Assembly (NCBI RefSeq): GCF_963678635.1
Contig: NC_087063.1
Span: forward strand, 60,210,759-60,274,758
From: Symsagittifera roscoffensis
Taxonomy: Eukaryota > Xenacoelomorpha > Acoela > Convolutidae
Reading direction: 5' to 3'
Length of the DNA stretch: 64,000 nt
A program made the translations under genes and the position numbers. How positions within the stretch are numbered: position 1 is the first letter of the stretch; each line of letters starts with the position of its first letter. Under the pieces are notes generated by a model, which was not told where the DNA came from, ran no database searches, and saw only the letters and a program-made list of their open reading frames with translations. Shown piece after piece: positions 53,701-64,000 of the stretch.

Positions 53701-54998
53701 CCATTGCTACCTCGAGAAATTCCAATTCATCTGAAACTATTTACAGTGGTGGCTATTGAACAAAACATTATGAGAGTCGAGTAGAGCTGTCTTCTTCCTG
53801 ATAGAGAGCAACGCGAAATTTTAAGAGAGTATCTTCGTTGGGCCAGAGAGAAGCTTGAGTGGGCAGGCAGATGAGTGAAGCTGCCCAACGGTTAAGAAGA
53901 CTAACCTTATTGATTCAAAACTACTTGTTACAAAAAACGTCTAGAGTTGCTTTACTCATAATATTTACCTAATTCTCGAGTCGCGTCACTATGTGATTAC
54001 TTAATTTAACTTCTAGAGTGCAATTAATATGATTGTTGAGATAAGGCGAGTTTTAGGTTTATTCATCTGTAATGGATCACAGGTAAACTGTAAAATAAAA
54101 AATAATATAAGGCTATAGTTTCAGAATCGAAAAACTCTGGCTAAGACAAAAAATTTTGGAATAACTTACACGTTAGCATAAAAATTAGCGACAAAAAGAG
54201 ATTGTAAAAACAAAAAGGTGAAAACGCTCAGAAATTTGTGACAAAATGTTTAAAACTGTTACATAAAAATTGTTACATTTGTTACATTGTTACATTTGTT
54301 ACATTTGTTACATTTGTTTAGTAAAATTTGTAAAGTTTCGATTGGTTGAATTTTTTAAATTTTGAAATAATGATATGTATGACACTTTTAATGATTTTTG
54401 CTCATTTTTACAGATAGTTTAGAATTTTTAAAACCTGATGAGGCACAAAAAATACAAAAACTTTTTTTTGAATTTACAATTTTAACGCATTCTCAAAATA
54501 TTTAGATATCTAGATGTGAAACTTTGAAACCCTGCGGCGTTGAGCCAAATCTCAATTACAGTCTCTGCTACAGGGAGACGTAATTTCAATTTTTTTCCCT
54601 TTTTTTAGTGGAAAAATCTTTTTTTCATTTTACCAAGTTAGAATTCAAATGGTCTATATTGTAGCGGCCAGCTTCCTCTACCCCAGCCTGGAACAACTTA
54701 GCAACACAAAAAAAGAACAGTTTCTTTCCAAAATACTGGCTATTCCGGACTTTCTTTAAAACCGAATACCACGAACCCACAGAAGAAACTCGCAAGCCTA
54801 CTCTGCAAGGCACCTCTAGCAGAAAAACGTCAAGTGATGGTGTGGCACGACATCATCAAAAATTTTAACAGCAGCTACCGCACAAACAATTACAGAGCTT
54901 GCACTGCAGAGGAATCGACAAAATCCTGAAGACACCGACAAGTATCAGCGCAATTATATATTGTCAGAGAAACGGCACACCAGAAAACAGGAACCAGC
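53701..54998. other. Second copy of A-type LTR fragment and AT-rich DNA
   Basis: 53,772-54,102 repeats the A-type LTR fragment and 54,258-54,319 the microsatellite. No gene is present. Confidence 0.6.
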
Positions 54999-56611
54999 TG
55001 AATTTTTACTGATTTTATACTTTGTACTGTTTTTGGTTTTTTCGTGTTTTTTTTTGTGTTTTTTTGTTTTTTTTAGGTACTATACTACTTTTTGGTTGGT
55101 TTCCTGTTTCCATCTTTCAGTGCTTTTGGTCACAAACCTCTCAGGGGACGACGGGACTGCCAATCCCACCACCCTTCTTGGTACGTGAATTTTCGGTCTT
55201 AACTAGGTTAAAGCTATTCAAGGGAATCCGGAAGGCTTCCGCGTTCCGAACTACCCTTCCGCCCCGATGGTTAGGGCCTTGATTTGAGCATCCGCTCAGC
55301 GCGGAGTGCGGAGTGCTCGTTAACGGTTCTGCCGGTCATGATGTTAAAAAAGAATAACACCCAGGAGCGCCATGAAACACTTATATAACATTCACCCGGA
55401 AGTACATTTCAACGGAAAGTAAAATAACGTACTGAAACTACTGGCTAGCGCCTAAACATAGCTCACATGCTTTTTATCATCTCTACCAAAGCCAATATAA
55501 TAGGTGTTCCATTATTATCGGATCGACATAATTGTTACTATTTAAGGCATCGGCCAGATCGCGAAAATTAACTAAGTTATATGCAAAAATAGGAGCTCAT
55601 GGTAATCGTTCAAATTAGCGAGTTTTTTTGTGCTAATGTGGAATCTATAAAAACTCGAGCCACTTGAAAAATGATATGAAGTTCATAGCCCGGAAGTACA
55701 TATCGACGGAAAATAAAGCTAGGTTCTAAAACGACTGGCTAGCGGTTAAACACAGCTCTACATCCTTTTCACCGTCTCTGCCAAAGCCAGTTCTTTTGGT
55801 GTTCTTTCTAACTCCGGGTCGACAAAAACTTTACTTTTTCCGGCTTCGATCAGAACGCTCTAAATAACTTAATGATACGCAGAAATAGTGAGCTCATGGC
55901 TGGGTCTCAGTATCCACAGACCACGAGGTCACTTCTCCAAAAAATAGGGCTACTACTTGTTTATTATATTACCATTGTTTTTGTTCAGTAGATAAAAATC
56001 ATCGTCTCCATCAAAAATGGATCAACCCTTTCCCTCAACTCCTAGCTTCTCACGATCTGAAAACGAACTTAGATGATATTAATTCAATTCAGGACATCTC
56101 CAGGAAGCTAAAAAATTATAAATACACTTTTGGTTCTCATCCCGAGACCCCTGCGGATTCTGGAACCCGGGGAAATAACGTCCTTATTTCTTTCAGGAAG
56201 GCTGGACACGCCGTCCCAACACCCTTCCTTGTTCTCGCTATACGCGTTGTAATGATTGTAGCGGCACAATCGTTACAACTCAGAATGGTTGTGGGTCACA
56301 ACAATCTTCTTATCGTTCGTATTTATCGTCTAACTTTTCTCTGTCTAATTTTAATGTTGTTCCTGTTGAGAATACTATTGTTGCTGTGTTTTTGCCGTTT
56401 CAGTTGGTGCGAAAATTCGACGTCGTCACGTGTCTTTCTTTCTGAACGAATTTTTAAAAAATAAATAAAACTCCAAATCAACTCCTCATATTCGTCGAAA
56501 TGAACGATTAAGATCTCTAATTCGTTAAAACCATTATTCTTCCCACGCTGATGTCACAAAAAAAATTCGACTTCGACTTTGCATTTTCGTATATTCTGGT
56601 CGAATGTCACA
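54999..56611 (-). repeat. Copy C 3' LTR, most complete LTR in the window
   Basis: 1,613 bp from TGAATTTTTACTG to GGTCGAATGTCACA, that is TG...CA. The bases before it are CCAGC; the target-site duplication cannot be tested because the other LTR leaves the window. Confidence 0.65.
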
Positions 56612-56623
56612 TACTCCCCGGAC
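56612..56623 (-). promoter_or_regulatory. Polypurine-like motif of copy C
   Basis: On the minus strand GTCCGGGGAGTA precedes TGTGACATTC of the LTR, identical to the copy A motif. Confidence 0.55.
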
Positions 56624-57224
56624 AGCCCGGTCAATGTCCTTCTTGAGTCTCGTAGTCGTCATCAAAATGGTACAGTGCCATTGAACAGAATTTACAAAAT
56701 GCATGAAATCGCTTTTATCCACGTCATATCGACTCACTGCAAAATACAAATGGCATCATACTACACTCTTATAGCCTTCCAAATTCTTTTAGTAATCTGC
56801 ACTTTCGAGGGTAAAACTTTAGATAAAACATTTTTTCTTACTTCCAATGTCTATGTCCCAAATTGAAACTTTTTCTCCTAGGTTTAAAAAGTGTTGGGAC
56901 GCAGGACGGTCCTACCAACCAACAAACTAAAATTATCCTACTAGGCTTCTTCCGTTCGGAAATTTAGTTGTTATTGGTCCTTTATATTAAATCTAAGGAA
57001 CTCGTTGGTTAGAAGGAACAATGAAATAATCTCCCTCTTCAAGAGACTACCCAAGAACTTCATGTCACCACAAAGTGATCAGTAATCTTAGTTAGCTAAA
57101 AACAATCATGCAGGCTCGAATATTTAACCTACTCTTCACTCAAGCCTCTCTAGATAATTAGTAAGTGTCTCTACAGCCACTATCTAAAATTACAATGCAA
57201 ATCTATAAATATAACAATTATAGC
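56624..57224 (-). other. Copy C 3' UTR and deletion junction
   Basis: This matches 20,313-20,905 of copy B. At about 57,225 it is joined directly to protease coding sequence, marking the internal deletion. Confidence 0.75.
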
Positions 57225-57959
57225 CGTTGTTCACGTCAATCATCACGTCAAATTCCTGACAAAATCTCTGCCCAAGAATAATTGGTCAGCGTCGTCTAAA
57301 TTCTCTACTACCAGGAAGCTCATCCATATGTCCCGTCCCCCCATGTGGAGAACTCTTATCGGTGTTCTTCCGGCCACGTAAATCGCTCCTAGATTGGCGG
57401 CGACCAGTCAGAGATTCGTCGGAATTAGATCTTCCCTCGTGAAGCCCATTCTTTCCCAAGTTTTTATGGGCATCACACACACTACCGCTCTTGTGTCCAG
57501 AAGCCCTGTGACTTCGATTTTCTTACCATTGGTGTCGAGCAGATGTGCAGTCACATCTGCTTCGTATCCAGTGTGTACCGCGTCTTGTTCCATCATGGCG
57601 TCATGGCCTATCCTGCGGACTTTGAGTGCCTCCTCACCCAAATAGATCTGCCCTATTTGGTCACTATCTGTTGTCACATAAGCCCTAGTGTAGATACTGA
57701 TTCCATCTACGTTCAGCATCACTTGATACGGCCCATATACCTCCACGTAGCGTCCATGAAGCTTCTTTATTCGAGGGCCACCCGTTGTTAGTAGTGCTCG
57801 CACAGCCCTCGACTCAGTGCGTGGCACCACCTGCCTCAGATAATCTGCATATGTGTTCAAATGCATCAAAGTGAACTCTGATGGTTCACTCAGATTTCTG
57901 ATTACCTGGTGTCCAGCTACCGAGATTATCGACTGTATTTTGCTTCCTTGCGGCACCAT
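57225..57959 (-). pseudogene. pol: Copy C Gag end and truncated protease
   Basis: The frame 57,959-57,408 matches copy B and carries GLLDTRAVVCVMP, where the catalytic DTG has become DTR. The next piece ends at the deletion junction, inside the region matching ILGTDFVRNFDV of copy B. Confidence 0.85.
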
Positions 57960-58094
57960 GCCGAACCTCTAACCGGAGATCACATTAAGTTTCATGCTCA
58001 AACTACTTGGTGCCTTTGTCTCTTCGACTTCTGTTGCCTCGAAGGTATTCAGTTGCTCCTGTAGTTTCTCATTTTGCAGTTCGAGTTTCACTTT

Positions 58095-58724
58095 TTATTC
58101 GATCTCGTTTGTCACCATTTCCTGCTGCACTCTATTTAGAGCATCCCTCGCGGCTGCCCTATAATCATTCTTGAAGTCATCGACCGCAGTCACCGGTTCC
58201 GGTTCACATGTCTCTTCAGTTACCGCTTGTATTTTCTTCGTCGCCAGCTCTTGCGGTTTGTATTTTCTGCGCGCTTCCGCTTCACTCAGCAGGCGAGCCT
58301 TGCTGGCTTTCTTTCCTGATAAAGCTTCCTCATGCCTTGGATGCTTGATGTCTGCTACAGCATCCCAGAATTGCAGACAATCTGATTTAAAATGACCTTC
58401 CAAGTTGCAAAAGAAACACCTCGGGCCGAATTTCGCAATGAGTCCTCTCATGAAATCTTCATGATCGACATCTGACGCATCTTCGTCCTCGAGGCTAAAG
58501 CCTATTGCTTTCATGCCCTGTTTGTAAGTTGGGCATGCTGACACATGTTGGTCCGTTGAACTGCAATTGGCACAAGAGCGTCTCTTGTCCATATCATCCC
58601 TCGGTTTGTACCAGTTGTTCCCTTGGTTTACTGGTCCGTTGTTAAAATTGCCATAATTGTTCTTATAATATCCAGATCTCGAAGGAGGCTTCAACAAAAG
58701 ATATTCTTTTGACTTGAGCCTCAA
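58095..58724 (-). pseudogene. gag: Copy C nucleocapsid part of gag
   Basis: It carries CANCSSTDQHVSAC (first knuckle with Gln/His shift) and an intact second knuckle CFFCNLEGHFKSDC. It stops at EIE then TAA, as in copy B. About 120 bp upstream of it are missing relative to copy B. Confidence 0.85.
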
Positions 58725-60147
58725 CTCCTCTGTTTTTCATCCTTCTGTTTGACTCATCCGGTTGGCTGCGTCTTCTCAGCATTTCCAAGTCGTCAAGGAA
58801 TTTGTCTATCGTTTCATCTTCTCTTCTTTCCTGTCTTTCCGACAAGTCCTCTTCCTCGAAATGCAGTTTCATTACCTCTATCCAGGTATCAATACAGCCA
58901 TCAGATTCGTCTTTATAGCACTTTTTTTTCTTAAAGACTCCTCTGGACTTCTCACTGCTTTCATTGGTTCTGGATAATCTCGTAAGGAATGTTTCCAAAG
59001 ACCTGTTTAGGGGTTCAAAGGCTGTGGCCATTGCCGTAGCATATCTTGAGTGCCCTGCCTGAGTATCGTCACCCCCTGTTAAGGGTTCTCTATTTGGTGT
59101 ATCCCTACAGTCCGAATCGCCGTGACTATTACCTCCTTGGCCCACATGACTCCTCCCTGGGCTGGCATGTCTCCTGTTGCTGGAATCACTTCTCCCAGTC
59201 GCATGTGTGCCTTGCGTCGGTCGTTCGTTTGAGGTCTGTCTGTTCCCTGTTGAAGGTGCTCTACTGTTTGGACCCCATGTTCTATTATCCCTTGTGGCAT
59301 AGCATGATGAGCTGCCCCTACCTCTAGTGGATCCATATGTCCTCCTCCTATGATGCTCATTGAAGTTCACCTTCGGTTCCCTGCTGGGACCTCCGGAGAT
59401 CGGTTCCCCTTCTATTGGTCCACTCATGCTGCCTAGTAGCCAGTCCAACCTGTCCATGATAGCCTGAGTTCGCCTCTCCATCATCGCGTCTATTTTTGTG
59501 TCAAGAGTCCCAAGAGTCTGCTCTTGTTGCGTTCTTAACTTTTCCATATCGTCTCTTAAGCGTAACTCTCTCTGTTCCGCTTCTCTTGTCATTCTCGACA
59601 AGTTCTTCGCTATGTGCTCGTCCGTTCTTTCCTTCAAACGTTTCTCGCTCCTACCAACTTCTTGTCTATTGCGGTTTACTTGTTCCCGCAGACTTTCTCT
59701 TTCAACGTGGACTGCTCTTTCTAGTTCACTCATTCTTATGGACATCTGTTCATTTTGTTCTCCTATACTGCCCACTATGTTGTTCAAGGCTTCTTCAAAT
59801 GATGCCCCGTTTTCTACTAGTGGCGTCACTAGTGGCGGTGTCACCCTGTAGATCCCAGGTAGCTTTGTGCTGTCCGAGATTCGGGCTTTGATTCTCTGTC
59901 TCGATGTTTTTTCATCATCCACCTCTGGTTCCGCCGATGCGTTGCCTAGCCCTATGTTTCTATTCTCCCCAGTTCGCGGCTCCGAATTTGTCATACGCAC
60001 AAAGTCCCTTGACTGGCCTGATGTGTTTGTGTTTTTGCTTATCGTTCTCATCACACCAAATTTGTCCATGGTTCCAGTCTCTCTGTTGGTGTATGGCTCA
60101 TTCTCCTGGGTCGAACTATTGAGGCTGACTTGAGATCCAAAATCCAC
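58663..60147 (-). pseudogene. gag: Copy C gag central part, 494 codons, with two deletions
   Basis: It is open from a GTG after the stop at 60,148. It contains a coiled coil (MSIRMSELERAVHVERESLR onward), a Ser/Gly/Arg-rich linker, and DESDGCIDTWIEVMKLHFEE of the capsid region. Relative to copy B, about 210 bp after LSERQE and about 120 bp after ESNRRM are absent, and the last residues are out of frame. Confidence 0.85.
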
Positions 60148-60296
60148 TTACTCCTCATCCTCCTTTTCTTCCTCCTGGGATTCACCTTGATTTCCTGTAC
60201 CCACTCCCATGGTGAATGGAAAGATGTTTCCGAAAGTGTTCTTCATTCTTTCTGAGAACGATGAGGACGTTGTCTGTTTCTCCGTTACGCCTGTCA

Positions 60297-60716
60297 TCAT
60301 GTTGTTGTCTGCGGGAGATCTCCTAGTTGCACAATTTCAGTAGAGAAGTCGGACAGTTCCGACATCTCCTCTCGGTCCAGTGTCCCGGTTGAAGTGGCAA
60401 AATCTTGGCCTTGTTCTACCGGAGTAGATTCACTCGCTAGCCTTCTGTTCCCTCTCCCGTCCGGTCCATGCATTTCTTGATTCTCATGCATGGCCTGGTC
60501 CGGATGGACCTCCACTTCTAACATAGTTTTTCGCTCTTCTGAGGACTTCTGACTCCTGGTTTCAACCATTCTGCCTGAAACCGTCTCCCCTTTGTCGGTC
60601 CGGGTTCGTGTGATCCGTTCCACAAAAGGGTCGGTCATTGTTTTTCTTTGCTTTTCAGGTATGAATTTCCTAGAGCCATTACCTCGTTTAGGTATTCTTG
60701 ACTTGTCTAGACTCAT
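60297..60716 (-). pseudogene. gag: Copy C gag N-terminal part
   Basis: The ATG is at 60,716. The protein is identical to that of copy B (41,440-41,021) and has charged, low-complexity sequence. A 50-codon frame with SSSFSERMKNTFGN links it to the next part in both copies, matching TSFTERLAMMVGM in copy A Gag. Confidence 0.75.
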
Positions 60717-60722
60717 TTTCAA

Positions 60723-63231
60723 TTTATCACCTCTTAATGCTTATACACTCAATTCGATTTCTAGTGACCTCCTAGTTTGACTATTGATAATAATAACACA
60801 ACACAATAAATTTCACAAGATTCTATTAAATAGTGACCACGAATCCTTGTATGTTATCAGAGTATAGCGTGTATATAATTTGTTCACAACCATCGATTAT
60901 AGGTCGTAAGATTTGAGAACTAGCAAAATATGATGATCTCAGTCAATTTAAAAGAAAGTGTACTCACTACCCAATCAAGCACAAATTTATTTGATTTAAA
61001 ATCAAAAATAACGAAACAAGAATATTTCATTGGAAAATGTATGTGTATTGTACTTTTAGTTGGTCGCAGTACAATAGTCGAACTTGTGTTTTAAAGAAAG
61101 AGCTTTCCCTGCTTGGTGCTGCACCAAACAGACAAACTTTGAAGGCAGTAATTTTCTCAAGTGGGCGTCTATTGCACCCACGGAGTACTGTGCTACCTAT
61201 CTGGCTTCGGACTGCCCGAGCTAGACCTACTAAAATCCTCAGGGCAGTCACGTTTCTCAAAAAAGTTTTGAATTTCAATCCACACCAATGAGTCGTCGTA
61301 CACTCTTTTTTAATTTAGACATAGTGTCGCGAATATCCGAGTTCGGACCTGTTTTGTTTTGGTCAGGTTTTTTTTGAAAGGCAAGTTACCAGTGCAGTCA
61401 CTGGTTTCTAGCCTGTCTCTTAATAACCTAACATCTCTCAGTATGGTCTTTACTTCTGTTTACCTAAGTCTTTAATAAAATTAATAACCCTCCGGGTTGA
61501 CAAAAACAGTACCCCTCCGGATTGGCAAGAGTAGGAGCCTTCCGGATTGGCAAAATTGAGACCCCTCTGGATTGGGACCCCTCTGATTTAGTAAATATAA
61601 GACCCCTCCGGATTTGGACCCCTCTAGTTTTGTGAAAACAAGACCCCTCCGGATTGGGACCCCTCCGAATTGGAAAAAACAATTGGACCCCTCCGGATTG
61701 GGAGCCCTCCGATTTTGTAAAAATAGCTTTTCGGAGATTTCCTTGATTTTCATCCTATACCCCTCCGGATACGTTCTCCGATGCTATTATGCTTTTTGAA
61801 TTAACTAGGAAGGGTATGTGGTCCTTTCCTAGACCCTTCCGGATTGAAGTTAAGCCTCTTATTTGACAATTCACACTGACGGTGAAGGGTCTTATCGCTT
61901 GCCTAATTTCGGCTCGATTAAGGTCTTCTTGTGCCTTTAGCCTTCCCTTTTCGTCTAGAACAGCCTAAAGTTACTTTATTCAACCGCTATCACCTTTTGG
62001 CAGGAGTGTAAGGGCTTTCCCAAAAAAATTTTTTTTTAAGAAACGTGAAGGGTCTACCCTCCCAAATCGGTGAATTTGCTGTCCAGTCGTTCAAAAGTTA
62101 TTAACAAAACGTCTTTTTTCCAAATTCAAAAATTTTCTCTCTTATAGATTCCGCCTAACTTTTTTCGCAATTCCGTTCTTTTCGACCTAAAAATGGTTGA
62201 TCCGAGCTCAAAAGGCTTATGCTCTTCTAGTTCAATGCAAAAACCCCGATCTAAAACGCTATAGTTGAAAACATTTACGAAAAACTATGCTATTTGGACC
62301 CCTCCGGATTGATGAATCCACTGAATCAAACACGTTAAGCTCTATTTCTCTGTAACCCGGAAGGCTTTCGGGAAGCGGGTTTTAAAACCTGTAGATTCAC
62401 TAGTGGACGTTGTCCGAACAACTTTTTTTACTGTCCTAACTCAAAAGTTTCAAAAATTTTCTGATTTCATAGTGTTTCGTATTATCAAAAATCGCTAATT
62501 TTCGGTTTTTGGTACCAAAATAGTTCCAACCACTTCCGAACTAAACTTAACCGGCTCTACCTATTAGGGTAGTGCAATTACAATGTAACACACTAATTTA
62601 GCGCTTTTTTCCATTTCAAAAAATATCGATATGTCAAAAATCGCGATTTGTGTGGGGGGGTCAAACTATCGCTATTTTGACCCTAAAAACCGGTCTGTTT
62701 TCTTTGTTTTTCACTGAAAAACGATATAGGAGTGTTATTATGGGCTATATAAGTAATAATATTAGTAATACTATACCCCTCCGAGTTTGTTCAATATCCG
62801 AATTAAGGTGCTTAACTCGTATATTCGCAGTTAGGCGGTGAAGGTTCACTACAGTGCAGCACTGTCGAGCCCCCCACAGATTACAATCTTACTTTTTGTA
62901 CCAAAAGGGATACAAAACTTGTTAACGATACCCAACAGTCGATTGTTGTTGTCGTTGAGCCCCTTCTTGTTGCTCCTTGTACTGCTTGCCGGATCAGTCT
63001 TCTCCCAAGACCCTTTCGGATTGAGCGCAAATCAGCAGACCCCTCCGGATTGAGCGCAATTTTGCATTAACGTGCTTACGTAATCAAATAACCCTACAGT
63101 ACAAGCCTCACAAACGGGCTACAAAATTGATCGTAACGAACCTGACTGATATAAATGCCTGTAACAACAATATATCTATCAACAACAAACGGGGGGTCGG
63201 ATCACATCTTGTCTGGGGGGATGATTTCTAC
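60723..63231 (-). other. Copy C 5' leader, about 2.5 kb
   Basis: This is the non-coding counterpart of 41,447-44,035. It has the TCCGGA array (61,480-61,850), the same dyads (61,388-61,405; 62,851-62,865) and a few short deletions (for example near 62,080). Confidence 0.65.
61480..61850 (-). repeat. TCCGGA-type repeat array in copy C leader
   Basis: About twelve copies of ACCCCTCCGGATTGG-like units with the same order and spacing as in copy B. Some units differ at the core between B and C. Confidence 0.85.
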
Positions 63232-64000
63232 TGATTTTATACTTTTTTACTTTTTTTGGTTTTTTCGGTTATTTTTTGTTTTTTGTTTTTCTTGGGTACT
63301 ACACTACTTTTTGTTTGGTTTCTTATATATCTTTAAGTGTTTTTGGTCACAAACCTCTCAGGGAACGAGGGGATGGCCGATCCCCCCACCCTTCCTGGTT
63401 CGTGAATTTTCGGTCTTAACTAAATTAAAATGCTATTCACGGTAACCCGGAAGGCTTCCGCGTTCCGAACTACCCTTCCGCACCGGCGATTTAGGCCTAT
63501 TAAGAGCGTTAATGTGAGCATCCGCACGACGGGGATTGCTCGTTAACGGTTCTGCCGGTCATGATGTTAAAAAAGAATCATAACCAGGAGCGCCATAAAA
63601 CATCTATGTAACATTCGCCCGGAAGTACATATCGACGGAAAATAGAGCCAAGCTACAAAACGACTGGCTAGCGTCTAAACAAAGCTCTACATGCTTTTAA
63701 CCGTCTCTACCAAAGCCAGTTCTTTTAGTGGTCTTTCTAACATCGGGTCGACAAAAACGTTACTGCTTTCAGCTTCGGTCAAAACACTCAAATTAACTTA
63801 ATTACATGCAGAATTAGTGAGCTCATGGCTGGGTCTCAGTATCCCCAGACCACAAGATCCCTCCTAAAATCAGGGCTACTACTATTTATTGAATTAATAT
63901 TGTTTTTGTTCAGTAGATAAAAATCATCATCTCCATCGAAGATGGATCAACCCTTTCCCCCAACTCCTAGCTTCTCATCCTTGCAAAATGAATTCAGATG
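63232..64000 (-). repeat. Copy C 5' LTR, cut by window end
   Basis: It starts TGATTTCTACTGATTTTATAC and matches the copy C left LTR (54,999 onward) and 50,073 onward up to the end of the window. Confidence 0.7.

Larger units (their letters stand above)
46715..56571 (+). repeat. 4.93-kb direct tandem duplication (LINE 5' half, A-type LTR, B/C-type LTR)
   Basis: 46,715-51,641 and 51,642-56,571 align end to end with offsets of 4,927-4,930 and only scattered differences. The junction at 51,641 joins LTR sequence (AAAAATTCGAC) to LINE sequence (CGTCCAACGTG). Identity is high enough for either a recent duplication or an assembly error. Confidence 0.92.
54999..64000 (-). mobile_element. Copy C: internally deleted member of the copy B family
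   Basis: Minus-strand order is LTR (63,232 to beyond the window), leader, gag, protease start, then a jump at about 57,225 straight into 3' UTR, polypurine-like motif and LTR (56,611-54,999). RT, RNase H, integrase, macro domain and ORF3 are absent. Gag is nearly identical to copy B, so it is a recent relative, presumably dependent on others for mobility. Confidence 0.85.

Overview
This is a eukaryotic window with no host gene, tRNA or rRNA that I can recognise. Almost all of it is retrotransposon sequence in varying states of decay. UUUUCAG-like 3' splice sites, AT-rich spacers and a LINE with an esterase-type first ORF suggest a nematode, perhaps a Caenorhabditis-like one. That host call is an inference of moderate confidence.

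Two very large Ty3/gypsy-type LTR elements lie tail to tail. Copy A (+ strand, 1 to about 19,600; its 5' LTR is outside the window) carries gag with two CCHC knuckles, protease, reverse transcriptase, RNase H and integrase. Pol then has a C-terminal extension that looks like a TARG1-type macro domain (ends 8999). After a 430-bp spacer a second huge coding region follows (9442-18339, about 2,965 codons), called ORF3 here. ORF3 contains a coiled coil, an SGNH-hydrolase domain with all catalytic motifs, a second degenerate SGNH-like domain, a Cys/His cluster and conserved domains I cannot name. Copy B (- strand, about 44,627 down to 20,045) has the same architecture in a diverged family: gag, PR, RT, RH, IN, macro, ORF3. 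It is heavily broken and contains a nested tandem duplication across RT/RNase H. Because two diverged families share the layout, the macro domain and ORF3 look like stable parts of the element.

44,628-56,571 is a patchwork. A CR1/jockey-like LINE (- strand; ORF1 with SGNH domain, endonuclease, RT) abuts the copy B 5' LTR. It is followed by an A-type LTR fragment, AT-rich DNA and a B/C-type LTR. A 4.93-kb piece of this patchwork is duplicated in direct tandem (46,715-51,641 and 51,642-56,571).

Copy C (- strand, 54,999 to beyond 64,000) is a close relative of B. It keeps LTR, leader, gag and protease but lacks everything from RT through ORF3. Comparing its left LTR with the right LTRs of B and C gives LTR borders (TG...CA, about 1.6 kb), a polypurine-like motif GTCCGGGGAGT at the LTR edge, and an unusually long 5' leader (about 2.6 kb) holding an array of TCCGGA-containing repeats.

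No copy can be autonomous as it stands. A has an altered RT active site (YVDN), a deleted protease segment, stops and frameshifts. B has lost an RNase H and an integrase Asp and has many frameshifts. C lacks pol and ORF3.
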